A stretch of 14,968 bases of DNA, taken from the NCBI GenBank assembly GCA_008501785.1, contig QQUD01000485.1, forward strand, positions 1 to 14,968, given 5' to 3'. Positions 1 to 6,856 of this stretch are shown one piece after another. The DNA is from Chloroflexota bacterium (lineage in GTDB: Bacteria > Chloroflexota > Anaerolineae > Promineifilales > Promineifilaceae). The notes beneath the pieces are model-generated. The model had not been told where the DNA came from. It ran no database searches and saw nothing but the letters and a program-made list of their open reading frames with translations. A program made the position numbers and the translations under genes. Positions within the stretch are counted from its first letter, which is position 1, and every line of letters starts with the position of its first letter.

Positions 1-58
1 TTTGGGCGCACGCGGTTATTAAAAAGATTGTTGTGATCAATATTAGAATGCGTTTCAT
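1..58 (-). CDS. Lipoprotein, N-terminal fragment (cut by window start)
   Basis: An ATG at 58 (minus strand) opens a frame running off the window. Its first 19 residues, MKRILILITTIFLITACAQ, form a typical lipoprotein signal: positive n-region, hydrophobic core, and lipobox ITAC with the lipidated Cys at residue 16. The start overlaps the TGA stop of the oxidase-like gene as ATGA, so the two are probably translationally coupled and expressed together. The mature part lies outside the window, so its function cannot be read. Lipoproteins in this position next to terminal oxidases or denitrification genes can be cytochromes, SCO-type or NosL-type copper proteins, but that is only context. Confidence 0.7.
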   Translation of the reverse strand, partial: MKRILILITTIFLITACAQ

Positions 59-1596
59 AATGCGGACTCCTCGAGAACGGCCGTTATCTCTTCCATCTTC
101 CGTTTTTGTTCTTCCAAGTCGGCTACCGCTTCACGCTTGCGCGTCTCTGAAAACTCTTTGCTCCAGAACCCATCCTTCATGAAAAGATCATACAAACGCC
201 AGAGCATAAAAGCGGCCAACGCGACCAGCACCATGGCTAAACCAATATCAGTGAGCAGCATTGTCCAGTTGACAACGCCCTGCTGTGACGCTTCGGACAC
301 AAACAGCCGCTTCATTGAAAAGACTGTCACCGAGCCAAACGCTAGGTCCGACATGAGAAGGATCGTCCAGCCCAGCCATTTACGTGCTTTGCCTTTCACG
401 CCGGACAGATCGATAAAATAGAACAATATGATAGTGGCAATAATCCCCGAGAGTATGTGCCAGTGTCCGGTGAGCGTGATACGTTCTTCACGGTGCGGCC
501 AGACGCGGAAAATCTCATCCAGCTTAACCGCCATGAAAATGCCCACGCCGCTGACCGTGAAATTCATAAAGACCATTTGCCAGCCTGGACCAAATTTGAT
601 TGGGTCGTCCAGCAATGCCTTGAATTTTTGCCATGCGTTTGGTTTTTCGATGCCTTGTTCGGCAATGCGATCTTTAATCAGGTTTTTCCAGGTATCAATC
701 ACATACATCAACGCGGCCAGCATCACAAACACCGAGCCAAAATAGATGGTGGTGTGTGCCCAGGGTAGCCAGACAACGGACAACGCGCCAAACGTGATCA
801 CAATGGTGCCAATAATCATGAGCGGCATGGCAATTTTGTGGAAAATGCCTTTAAATTTCATCCAGCGACCCACAATCAGCGTCAGCGCGACGGCAACCAG
901 CGTCAGCATGATGTGCAAATGCCCGATGATTGCTTTTTGCAGACTCGTTTTATGCGGTGCGCGGATTAAATCTTCGCCGAGGAATGTTTCGTGTCCGTTG
1001 CCCCAAAATGAACCAGTGACTGCGCCAAATGTAGCAGAAGCCAGGGTGGCGATTGCCATCACAAAAAAGGCGACGCGTTCTAAATCGACGCCGTTTTTGG
1101 TTTTGGCTTTGGTTGATTCGGGCGGCAGCAGATATTCTTTGCGCCAGGGCCAAAGTGCCACGGCCAGCAAAATACCGGCAAAGAAGACCAGTGATTGTCC
1201 GAGAATGAACAGGCCATGAAAGATGAAGTTGTGTCCCCAATAGGCAAATGCTAAACCAAAGATGTCGGCAATAAGATAACCGACGGTGATTGTGCCATTG
1301 ATGGTGACTTGTTCGTTGCGTTTCATGGGGACTGAATCGGTGATGAAGTAAACTTCGATGGCAACGACGGTCATGGCAATGGTGTGGTAGAGCATGATGA
1401 TGCGCCCTTCACGCTCGGCCTCGACCAGTTTTAATCCGAGCAGGTTGACGGTGATGTCTTTGACGCCCCATTCGACCATTGGGCCAGAGAGCATGCCGAA
1501 AACGGCCGTTATCACCGCCACCACAGCTATCGCCACCAGTGTCAAACCCCTGGTTGAACGAAACAGATAGTCAAAACGTTTTGCTAATGTTTGCAT
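55..1596 (-). CDS. Heme-copper oxidase / NO reductase-like subunit I, atypical
   Basis: 513 aa with 12 hydrophobic helices (roughly 17-38, 65-86, 100-120, 124-150, 172-197, 221-244, 252-277, 280-300, 337-357, 376-397, 406-427, 443-466) and a charged C-terminal helix. Histidines fall in helix 2 (H71), helix 6 (GHLHI, H226/H228) and helix 10 (GHWHI, H378/H380). These are the helices that carry heme or metal ligands in heme-copper oxidase and NO reductase large subunits, whose 12 helices have threefold pseudosymmetry. The helix 7 His-His pair that ligates CuB/FeB in those families is absent, so this is either a divergent member or a heme-only relative. The ATG at 1596 has a GGAG ribosome site about 9 nt upstream. 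It is coupled to a lipoprotein gene and preceded by an Nnr-like promoter box. Family assignment is by architecture only. Confidence 0.55.
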   Translation of the reverse strand: MQTLAKRFDYLFRSTRGLTLVAIAVVAVITAVFGMLSGPMVEWGVKDITVNLLGLKLVEAEREGRIIMLYHTIAMTVVAIEVYFITDSVPMKRNEQVTINGTITVGYLIADIFGLAFAYWGHNFIFHGLFILGQSLVFFAGILLAVALWPWRKEYLLPPESTKAKTKNGVDLERVAFFVMAIATLASATFGAVTGSFWGNGHETFLGEDLIRAPHKTSLQKAIIGHLHIMLTLVAVALTLIVGRWMKFKGIFHKIAMPLMIIGTIVITFGALSVVWLPWAHTTIYFGSVFVMLAALMYVIDTWKNLIKDRIAEQGIEKPNAWQKFKALLDDPIKFGPGWQMVFMNFTVSGVGIFMAVKLDEIFRVWPHREERITLTGHWHILSGIIATIILFYFIDLSGVKGKARKWLGWTILLMSDLAFGSVTVFSMKRLFVSEASQQGVVNWTMLLTDIGLAMVLVALAAFMLWRLYDLFMKDGFWSKEFSETRKREAVADLEEQKRKMEEITAVLEESAL

Positions 1597-1654
1597 AGAA
1601 TAGACTCCAAAAAATGTATAAGTTTTCCCGGAGCGAAATGCTCCTCTTCCTCTT

Positions 1655-1701
1655 TGTTCAAAATATCACAAATAAGGATGGGCTTCTATGACTTTTGTCA
1701 A
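1655..1701 (-). promoter_or_regulatory. Crp/Fnr-type class II promoter of the oxidase-like gene
   Basis: The dyad TGAC-TTTT-GTCA lies at 1689-1700, centred on 1694.5. Counting down the minus strand, a box at -41.5 puts the -10 hexamer at 1665-1660, where the sequence is TATTTT (4 of 6 matches to TATAAT), and the start of transcription near 1653. The dyad resembles the TTGNC-N4-GNCAA sites of Nnr/Dnr nitrogen-oxide regulators. A weaker TGTTC-N6-TCACA at 1655-1670 overlaps the -10. A small hairpin, GGAGC/GCTCC (1630-1644), would lie early in the leader. Confidence 0.45.
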
Positions 1702-1704
1702 TTT

Positions 1705-1742
1705 GGGCGGGGGAATTTGGGAGATTAGGGGTTGGGGGAGGG
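1705..1742 (+). other. G-rich tract with six G-runs, possible G-quadruplex
   Basis: The plus strand has runs of three to five G at 1705-1707, 1709-1713, 1719-1721, 1728-1731, 1734-1738 and 1740-1742, separated by 1-6 nt, which satisfies the usual four-run quadruplex pattern. It spans the end of the Dnr-like regulator gene (whose last codons are Pro-rich for this reason) and lies just upstream of the oxidase-like promoter box. The plus strand is the template for both genes. Structure formation is not shown. Confidence 0.4.
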
Positions 1743-2450
1743 TTCGGTTACGTTTTGGAAAAGGCCTGGCTCGATTTGTGCGAGTTGGAACAGTTTATCG
1801 AGATCGTTGATTGTAATGGTGGAGCGGGTGCTGTTGATAATGCCTTCTGATTTGAGGGAGCTGAGTGATCGGCTAAAGGCCTCGGGGACGGTTGCAATTT
1901 GAGCTGCCAGTTGTTGGATCGAGTGATTGCGGCGGGAAATAGAGACCTGTCCATTTTCGCTCAAATCGAGCAGCAGCTTGGCGGCCCGTGCTTGCACAGT
2001 GCGGAAGGACATATCTTCGTATTGCGATACCAAAAATCGGTTTCGTGTGGCCAGCAAGGGCAACATGCCCAGCGCCAATGGCGGATATTTGTGCAGCAGG
2101 TCTTGAAATCGCAAAGGGGGACAGTGCCAGATGATTGAATCTTCGACGGTAACGGCCGTTGCTGCATTCGGTCCGCCATCTAAAACAGGCACTTCATTAA
2201 ACATTGTCACTGAGGTGAGAACATGCATGATCGTTTCGCGCCCATCTGGTCCCATTTTTGCTAAATGGACTATGCCCTTGATCAGCACATACACACCCGA
2301 ACAGGGTTCGTGTTCTTGAAAAAGCATCGTACCTGCTCGTACCATTTTAATTCGCCCAGCCTGAAGCAGTTCCAGTAAATTAGCTGGCGACATTTTTTTG
2401 AAATGAGCAACCTTGCTCATGCGGGTAATCAGTGCCGATGAATTTATCAT
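1725..2450 (-). CDS. Crp/Fnr-family transcription regulator, Dnr/Nnr-like
   Basis: 241 aa from the ATG at 2450. An N-terminal cyclic-nucleotide-type beta-barrel (about 25-140) is followed by a dimerisation helix and a winged helix-turn-helix (about 165-230). The recognition helix has V188-P-E-A-F-S-R194; the E..SR pattern is that of Fnr and Dnr/Nnr proteins, which read TTGAT/TTGAC half-sites, rather than of Crp. There is no N-terminal Cys cluster, so an Fnr-type [4Fe-4S] sensor is unlikely; NO, redox or a small-molecule signal is possible. A TTG at 2507 would add 19 residues, but those are encoded by a palindromic repeat and I reject them. The gene sits directly upstream of the oxidase-like gene, whose promoter has a TGAC-N4-GTCA box this protein could bind. 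Confidence 0.85.
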   Translation of the reverse strand: MINSSALITRMSKVAHFKKMSPANLLELLQAGRIKMVRAGTMLFQEHEPCSGVYVLIKGIVHLAKMGPDGRETIMHVLTSVTMFNEVPVLDGGPNAATAVTVEDSIIWHCPPLRFQDLLHKYPPLALGMLPLLATRNRFLVSQYEDMSFRTVQARAAKLLLDLSENGQVSISRRNHSIQQLAAQIATVPEAFSRSLSSLKSEGIINSTRSTITINDLDKLFQLAQIEPGLFQNVTEPSPNP

Positions 2451-2460
2451 TTTTTCTTTT

Positions 2461-2602
2461 GTAGGGGTGGGATAATCGGGAAATATTTTAAGGAAAGCAA
2501 ACAGCAATTTCTCCCGATTACCTCACCCCATTTCCAAGGATTGGGCGAGGTAGGTCGGAGACATCGCTATTTGTTTAGCGAAAATAACCCCGACGCCCCT
2601 AC
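2461..2602. repeat. Palindromic intergenic element with GTAGGGG/CCCCTAC ends
   Basis: A 142-bp element bounded by GTAGGGG (2461-2467) and its exact complement CCCCTAC (2596-2602). Inside are an 18-bp inverted repeat with two mismatches (2464-2481 with 2512-2529), a CCTCaCCC/GGGcGAGG stem (2521-2528 with 2543-2550), and a hairpin TCGCTA/TAGCGA (2564-2569 with 2576-2581) flanked by TCGG/CCGA. This density of nested complementarity resembles a MITE- or REP-like insertion. It fills the gap between the Dnr-like regulator and the upstream membrane-protein gene, supplies a possible -10 (TAAAAT, 2490-2485) for the regulator, and may also act as a terminator for the membrane-protein transcript. Confidence 0.5.
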
Positions 2603-2623
2603 GATAATTGTTCAAAAAAATGA

Positions 2624-3244
2624 TTATCCTGCCTGTACGTCTTTGTCAAAGCCCCATGTGTACGCCAGGGTCATTAACAGCAGGATGGGAGCCAAAATCG
2701 TTAAAATGACTTCGTGGCTCAAGAAAAGCAGTTGGCTGCCAGAAACCACAAAGGCCAGCGCAATGCCGCCGATGCCAATCAACATGCCGCCAATACCTAC
2801 CCACCAGAAACCTGCTGGAACTTTTTTGTCCATACTCAATTTAATGGGCAGTAGGAAGATAATCATGCCAGCAACGCCGTGAAACAGCGGTACAGCCAAT
2901 TTTTTCAAGGGCATGCCGCCAATGCTGGTGACAGCAATCGCTAATAGCCCTGCCAATGCAAACCATGAATAATATTTTTTGTACTCAGGCAAAAATTGGT
3001 TCATCAATCCCATTGAAATGCCTAATGGAATCAATGTTGCCACGGTGAGGACGTAGGGTGAAGCTAAAATGCCCCAACCCAGGAAAATGAGCAGCAGGCC
3101 GGAAACCAGCAGAACCACAAAGCCGCCGAGGTAGTATACATCGTGCAATGCTTTCTTTTGGGTGTAACGGCCGTAAAGTCGCCAAATAATATAAATTGCA
3201 GCCAGTCCGGTTGCTAATAACAAAATTCTATCTAACCAGTTCAT
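2624..3244 (-). CDS. Uncharacterised multi-helix membrane protein
   Basis: 206 aa from the ATG at 3244, preceded by AAAGGAG about 7 nt upstream; a TTG codon one position earlier lies too close to that site. I count six to seven hydrophobic helices with short loops and no signal peptide or known catalytic motif. Two His residues lie at helix edges, in FHGVAGM and LSHEVIL, and could ligate heme, but nothing proves this. I do not recognise the family. The gene lies between two Crp/Fnr regulators and has the best-formed Crp-type promoter in the window, so it is probably co-regulated with the oxidase-like gene as part of a respiratory or redox module. Confidence 0.75.
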   Translation of the reverse strand: MNWLDRILLLATGLAAIYIIWRLYGRYTQKKALHDVYYLGGFVVLLVSGLLLIFLGWGILASPYVLTVATLIPLGISMGLMNQFLPEYKKYYSWFALAGLLAIAVTSIGGMPLKKLAVPLFHGVAGMIIFLLPIKLSMDKKVPAGFWWVGIGGMLIGIGGIALAFVVSGSQLLFLSHEVILTILAPILLLMTLAYTWGFDKDVQAG

Positions 3245-3299
3245 CAAGTCTCTCCTTTAGAGTAGGGCCTCTTCCCGAAAATGCCCTATGAAGTGCCAA

Positions 3300-3352
3300 T
3301 TTGTGAATTATTGCACAAAAGCAGGTTTTCTTGTGTGACATACGTCACACAA
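3300..3352 (-). promoter_or_regulatory. Crp-type class II promoter of the membrane-protein gene
   Basis: A dyad with perfect 9-bp arms, TTGTGTGAC and GTCACACAA separated by ATAC, occupies 3331-3352. It matches both TGTGA-N6-TCACA and TGAC-N4-GTCA. Its centre is 3341.5. At class II geometry the -10 should be at 3312-3307, and there the minus strand reads AATAAT (5 of 6). The predicted transcript start is about 3300, giving a leader of about 55 nt. A second, weaker dyad TTGTG-N8-CACAA at 3301-3318 overlaps the -10 and could allow repression. Confidence 0.6.
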
Positions 3353-3376
3353 AAGATTGTTTAGCATTTTGTCATA

Positions 3377-3397
3377 ACAAATGAATGACATTTGTCA
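3377..3397. promoter_or_regulatory. Upstream Crp/Fnr-type box, TGAC-N4-GTCA
   Basis: TGAC-ATTT-GTCA lies at 3386-3397, differing at one base from the box before the oxidase-like gene. It overlaps a perfect 7-bp inverted repeat ACAAATG/CATTTGT (3377-3383 with 3389-3395). Its centre (3391.5) is exactly 50 bp from the centre of the downstream dyad, close to five helical turns, so proteins on the two sites would face the same side. This is the arrangement of tandem class I plus class II activator sites. Confidence 0.45.
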
Positions 3398-3423
3398 GTT
3401 AAGGGAGAAATAATTGAGAGCGA

Positions 3424-4098
3424 TTAAACTTCTTTGGCGAGTTTTTTTAGGTAGTCAAAGTCCAGCAAAATGATACGGCCTCGTTTCAAAATGACAATGC
3501 CATTTCGCTCAAATTCTTTGAGAATCCGTGAAACCCTTTCACGTGAGGCGCCAACTAAACCAGCTAAATCTTTTTGGGTAAGGTGGATTTCTTTGGATGA
3601 ACTGTTATAGGTTTCTTGATGCCTTATTTCACGTAATAGCGCAATGGCTAAACGCTCTTTGATTGTGCGGAAGGCAAATGTTTCTAATCGGTTGAGTAAG
3701 CGGCGCACTTCACCGAGGCAATCTCCTTGCACAATGGCTAACAGTTCAGAACTTTCCTGGCAAAGTTCATTAAATGCAGTGCGCTCGATGCTGAAAAGCG
3801 TGACGTCGGAAATGGCAACGGCCGTTCCTAACTGCGCACCTCTATCCAACAAAGGAACCGGGCAAAAATAATCGCCTGCCCGACGCACACAAAGCACACT
3901 TTCATACCCTTCTGGCGTAACCCGTACCACCTTTACCAATCCGCTAGCAACCAAATAAACTGCTTCAGCCTTTGCACCTTGCACAAATACTGAATCACCA
4001 GCTGAAAATGAATGAACATGCAACAACGTGCGCAGCCTTGTTTCAATGTTCGGCGGCAAGTTCGCAAAAGTGTACAGTGGGTCTTTTTCTGACTTCAT
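3424..4098 (-). CDS. Crp/Fnr-family transcription regulator, Crp-like DNA reading
   Basis: 224 aa. A cyclic-nucleotide-type sensor barrel (about 15-125), a dimer helix (about 126-155) and a winged helix-turn-helix (about 172-215). The recognition helix S185-R-E-R-V-S-R191 keeps the Arg, Glu and Arg with which E. coli Crp (SRETVGR) contacts TGTGA half-sites. Perfect TGTGA-N6-TCACA sites lie over its own start, before the adjacent membrane-protein gene, and before a distant membrane-protein gene near 10680. The simplest inference is that this protein binds them. The Glu-Arg-x-Thr/Ser-Ala cAMP phosphate-binding signature of Crp is not obvious, so the ligand is unknown. The ATG at 4098 has no Shine-Dalgarno sequence, consistent with a leaderless mRNA. 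Confidence 0.88.
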   Translation of the reverse strand: MKSEKDPLYTFANLPPNIETRLRTLLHVHSFSAGDSVFVQGAKAEAVYLVASGLVKVVRVTPEGYESVLCVRRAGDYFCPVPLLDRGAQLGTAVAISDVTLFSIERTAFNELCQESSELLAIVQGDCLGEVRRLLNRLETFAFRTIKERLAIALLREIRHQETYNSSSKEIHLTQKDLAGLVGASRERVSRILKEFERNGIVILKRGRIILLDFDYLKKLAKEV

Positions 4099-4116
4099 TC
4101 TGTGAATTATATCACA
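4099..4116 (-). promoter_or_regulatory. Autoregulatory operator overlapping -10 box, leaderless start
   Basis: TGTGA-N6-TCACA is perfect at 4101-4116, two bases upstream of the ATG of the Crp-like regulator. Read on the minus strand, its 6-bp spacer is TATAAT, an ideal -10 hexamer at 4111-4106. That places transcript +1 at about 4099, one base before the ATG. A protein on the operator would cover the -10, so negative autoregulation of a leaderless gene is the natural reading. No good -35 is seen 17 bp upstream. Confidence 0.6.
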
Positions 4117-4179
4117 TATGGAAACATTAATACCCTGAGTGCTTTTAAAATCAATTGCATATCCAATTAGTGTAAACTC

Positions 4180-4190
4180 TGCTACTATAG
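4180..4190 (+). promoter_or_regulatory. Possible extended -10 promoter of the kinase gene
   Basis: TGC-TACTAT (TGn followed by a 4 of 6 match to TATAAT) lies at 4180-4188, with no clear -35. Transcription would start near 4196, ahead of the leader ORF and the hybrid kinase. This rests on a hexamer match only. Confidence 0.25.
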
Positions 4191-4259
4191 TATTAGTAGG
4201 ATAGGCGTTTTAATTGACAAGCCAGCTCGAAGAATGTGAGGGTATTAGGAGAGATTGTA

Positions 4260-4328
4260 ATGGGAAAAGTGAGAAGCAACCTGAGAAATCTACAACAATT
4301 TATCGTCAGGATAAAAAGCTGTCGATGA
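4260..4328 (+). CDS. 22-codon leader peptide ORF coupled to the hybrid kinase
   Basis: ATG at 4260 follows a good ribosome site (TTAGGAGA, about 7 nt away) and encodes MGKVRSNLRNLQQFIVRIKS plus CR, a basic peptide. Its TGA stop overlaps the ATG of the kinase (4325) as ATGA. The kinase ATG has no strong ribosome site of its own, so this ORF could deliver ribosomes to it or control its translation. The alternative is that the kinase starts at TTG 4214 in its own frame (a GGATAGG lies 8 nt upstream), making this ORF a chance overlap. Confidence 0.4.
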   Translation: MGKVRSNLRNLQQFIVRIKSCR

Positions 4329-6805
4329 AAACTCCCATTGATATCAGCGACTTGACAATTGCAGAAATACAGCAATTAATCAAAGAACTACAGGTACGAC
4401 AGACTGAGTTGGAGAAGCAAAATGAGAAACACCGCCCAAAGCTGCCTGACTTAAAGACCACACCTGCTGACCGAATTCAGCCCCAACAATTGCATTTCAA
4501 AGCCAACCACAAAGATGAAACTGAAGGTGAGAGAGTCGTACTAAGTGAGAGCGCGGAGCGTTATCGTTGGGTTTTAGAAGATGCGTCTGTGTTAATTTGT
4601 TCCTTTCTACCTGATGGAGAGATCACATATGTTAATAAAGCTTACTGTGATTACTATGCCAAAACATCAGAAGAGTTAATTGGTTCGATATTCCTTTTGT
4701 TGATTCCTGAATTTGAACGTGAAACTGTACTGGCCAATATTTTGGCACTGACAATTGAGTCGCCAATTCAATCTCACGAGCATCAGGTAATTATGCCTAA
4801 TGGTGATGTTCATTGGCAACATTGGACTAACCGTGCATTGTTTGATGCTCAAGGAAGCGTAGTTTCTTATCAGTCAATTGGCGATGATATTACTGAGCGT
4901 AAGTTAGCAGAAGAAGCACTGAAGAAAAGTAAACAGCAAGCACATGAAGCAAATCTGTTTTTGCAGATGATATTGGATTTGTCCCCTGAAATTATTTCAT
5001 ACATCGATAAAGATTTCAAATATCAATATGCCAATGATAAATATCAGGGTATTTTTGGTATTGATCCATCTTCCATGATCGGCGTGCATCCAAAAGATGT
5101 ACTTGGAAAAGAGGTGTATGAAAATATTGCCCCTCGGCTTGAGGCTGCTTTTTCAGGTGAAACGGTGGTGTTTGAAACTGAATTTTATCTTCCTAATGGT
5201 GAGTTACGTTATTTTTATGCGCGTTTTATACCGCATTTTAGAGAATCTGAAGTTGTGGGATTATTGAATATTGTTCAAGATATTACAGGGATTAAGCGAA
5301 CAGAGGCGTTTTTGCAGCAGCTCAACCAGGCGATTCAACAAAGCCCGCTATCTGTGATGATTACTGATGCTGAAGGTGCTATTCAATACATCAATCCTAA
5401 GTTTACCGAGATTACGGGTTACAGTGAGGCTGAGGTAATTGGGCAAAATCCTCGCATATTGAAATCGGGTGAGCACCCACCTGAATTTTATCAAGAATTA
5501 TGGGATTCAATTACAAACGGAGAAGAGTGGCAGAGAGAAATACACAACCGAAGAAAAAATGGTGCATTGTACTGGGAATTAAACTCTATTGCTGGGGTCA
5601 AAGAACCAGGTGGAAAAATCACCCACTTTGTGGCTGTAAAAGAAGATATTACTGAACGCAAGCAGCGTGAAAAGGAACATGTCCGCCAGGAGCGACTGGC
5701 GGCAGTAGGGCAATTGGCTGCTGGTATTGCCCATGATTTTAACAATGTGATGGCAGTCATTACTCTTTATGCAGACCTGTTGCTATCTTCATCAAATTTT
5801 TCAGCTGATCAAACAGAAAAAATTAAAATTATTAAACAACAGGCCATTCATGCCTCCGATTTAACCCAGCAAATACTGGATTTTAGTCGTCGCTCTATTC
5901 AAGAACCACAATCATTAGATTTGAAAGCACTTCTTAAAGAAATGCTGAAATTTGTAGAACGCACCATTCCAGAAAATGTTCAGATCGACTTTGATTTCCC
6001 AGATGGTGACTATAAAGTCAATGCCGATCCAGCTCAGCTACAGCAGGCGATTACCAACATAACGATCAATGCACGAGATGCGATGCCAGAAGGTGGGTCT
6101 CTAAATTTGAAATTAATTCGCTTAAAATTGAGGGCAGGTGAAAAGCGCCCTTGTGCTAATATGGCAAATGGGGAATGGATTAAGCTGATTATATCTGATT
6201 CAGGTATTGGTATTGCTCCAGAAGCAGTCCCTCATATTTTTGAACCCTTTTTTACAACAAAAGAAGTAGGTAAAGGTACTGGCTTAGGATTGGCTCAAGT
6301 GTACGGGATTGTGCAGCAGCATGAAGGCTGTATCACGGTAGCTAGTAAATTGGGCGAAGGGTCGGCGTTTACGATTTATCTGCCTGCGTTGGAAACGGCC
6401 GTTCCCAACATAACGTCTCCCTCAACAATTCCTCAAGGACATGGCGAAACCATTTTGCTAGTTGAGGATAACAAAGTTCTATTGGAAGCAACTCGAACCG
6501 TTTTGGAGTCTCTAAATTACGATGTTTGCCCCGCAGAGAATGGAGAAGTTGCATTGGACATATATCGTTCTCGGCCAAACAATATCCAATTAATTCTGGC
6601 TGATGTGATGATGCCCAAGTTAGATGGGTTTGAGTTGGTCAAGATGCTACAACAGCAATCGCCACCGCCCAAAGTGATCCTAATGAGTGGCTTCCCCAAG
6701 GATTTAGGTTTGTTAGCAGAAATGAAACAGTTTGTAGGGGGATGGATATCAAAGCCGTTGAATGTGCGCAAGTTAGCTGAAACCTTGCGGGATATGTTGG
6801 ACTAA
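4325..6805 (+). CDS. Soluble hybrid sensor histidine kinase, three PAS domains plus receiver
   Basis: 826 aa from ATG 4325; a TTG at 4214 would add 37 residues. A short coiled coil near the N-terminus (ELQVRQTELEKQNE) is followed by three PAS/PAC units (about 75-195, 211-328, 336-450; the first and third end DITERK). Next come a HisKA domain with phospho-acceptor His470 in GIAHDFNN, and a HATPase domain (about 537-688) with N-box Asn582, DSGIGIA, FEPFF and GTGLGLA motifs. The C-terminal receiver (about 707-825) has the acidic pair VEDN, phospho-acceptor Asp760 in LADVMMP and Lys810. It has no membrane helices, so it senses a cytoplasmic cue such as redox state or a ligand bound by PAS. There is no DNA-binding output; the receiver may pass phosphate to an unlinked partner. 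It diverges from the autoregulated Crp-like gene, suggesting a joint role in controlling the island. Confidence 0.92.
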   Translation: MKTPIDISDLTIAEIQQLIKELQVRQTELEKQNEKHRPKLPDLKTTPADRIQPQQLHFKANHKDETEGERVVLSESAERYRWVLEDASVLICSFLPDGEITYVNKAYCDYYAKTSEELIGSIFLLLIPEFERETVLANILALTIESPIQSHEHQVIMPNGDVHWQHWTNRALFDAQGSVVSYQSIGDDITERKLAEEALKKSKQQAHEANLFLQMILDLSPEIISYIDKDFKYQYANDKYQGIFGIDPSSMIGVHPKDVLGKEVYENIAPRLEAAFSGETVVFETEFYLPNGELRYFYARFIPHFRESEVVGLLNIVQDITGIKRTEAFLQQLNQAIQQSPLSVMITDAEGAIQYINPKFTEITGYSEAEVIGQNPRILKSGEHPPEFYQELWDSITNGEEWQREIHNRRKNGALYWELNSIAGVKEPGGKITHFVAVKEDITERKQREKEHVRQERLAAVGQLAAGIAHDFNNVMAVITLYADLLLSSSNFSADQTEKIKIIKQQAIHASDLTQQILDFSRRSIQEPQSLDLKALLKEMLKFVERTIPENVQIDFDFPDGDYKVNADPAQLQQAITNITINARDAMPEGGSLNLKLIRLKLRAGEKRPCANMANGEWIKLIISDSGIGIAPEAVPHIFEPFFTTKEVGKGTGLGLAQVYGIVQQHEGCITVASKLGEGSAFTIYLPALETAVPNITSPSTIPQGHGETILLVEDNKVLLEATRTVLESLNYDVCPAENGEVALDIYRSRPNNIQLILADVMMPKLDGFELVKMLQQQSPPPKVILMSGFPKDLGLLAEMKQFVGGWISKPLNVRKLAETLRDMLD

Positions 6806-6806
6806 C

Positions 6807-6843
6807 CCTTCTGAGGGTCAGCTTATTTGCGTACCTCAGAAGG
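6807..6843. terminator. Bidirectional hairpin between convergent genes
   Basis: Perfect 10-bp arms CCTTCTGAGG (6807-6816) and CCTCAGAAGG (6834-6843) enclose a 17-nt loop. It starts just after the kinase stop and lies 13 bp before the end of the convergent membrane-protein gene. Neither side has a strong T-tract, so termination is inferred from position and stem only. Confidence 0.5.
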
Positions 6844-6856
6844 ATAAATTATAGGC

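Noticed and set aside
1655..1670. TGTTC-N6-TCACA as a Crp activator site for the oxidase-like gene
   Set aside because: Two mismatches in the left half, and it overlaps the predicted -10, so it could not be the activating site. Kept only as a note.
2451..2507. TTG start extending the Dnr-like regulator by 19 residues
   Set aside because: The added codons lie in a palindromic repeat and the ribosome site is only 3 nt away; the ATG at 2450 fits family length.
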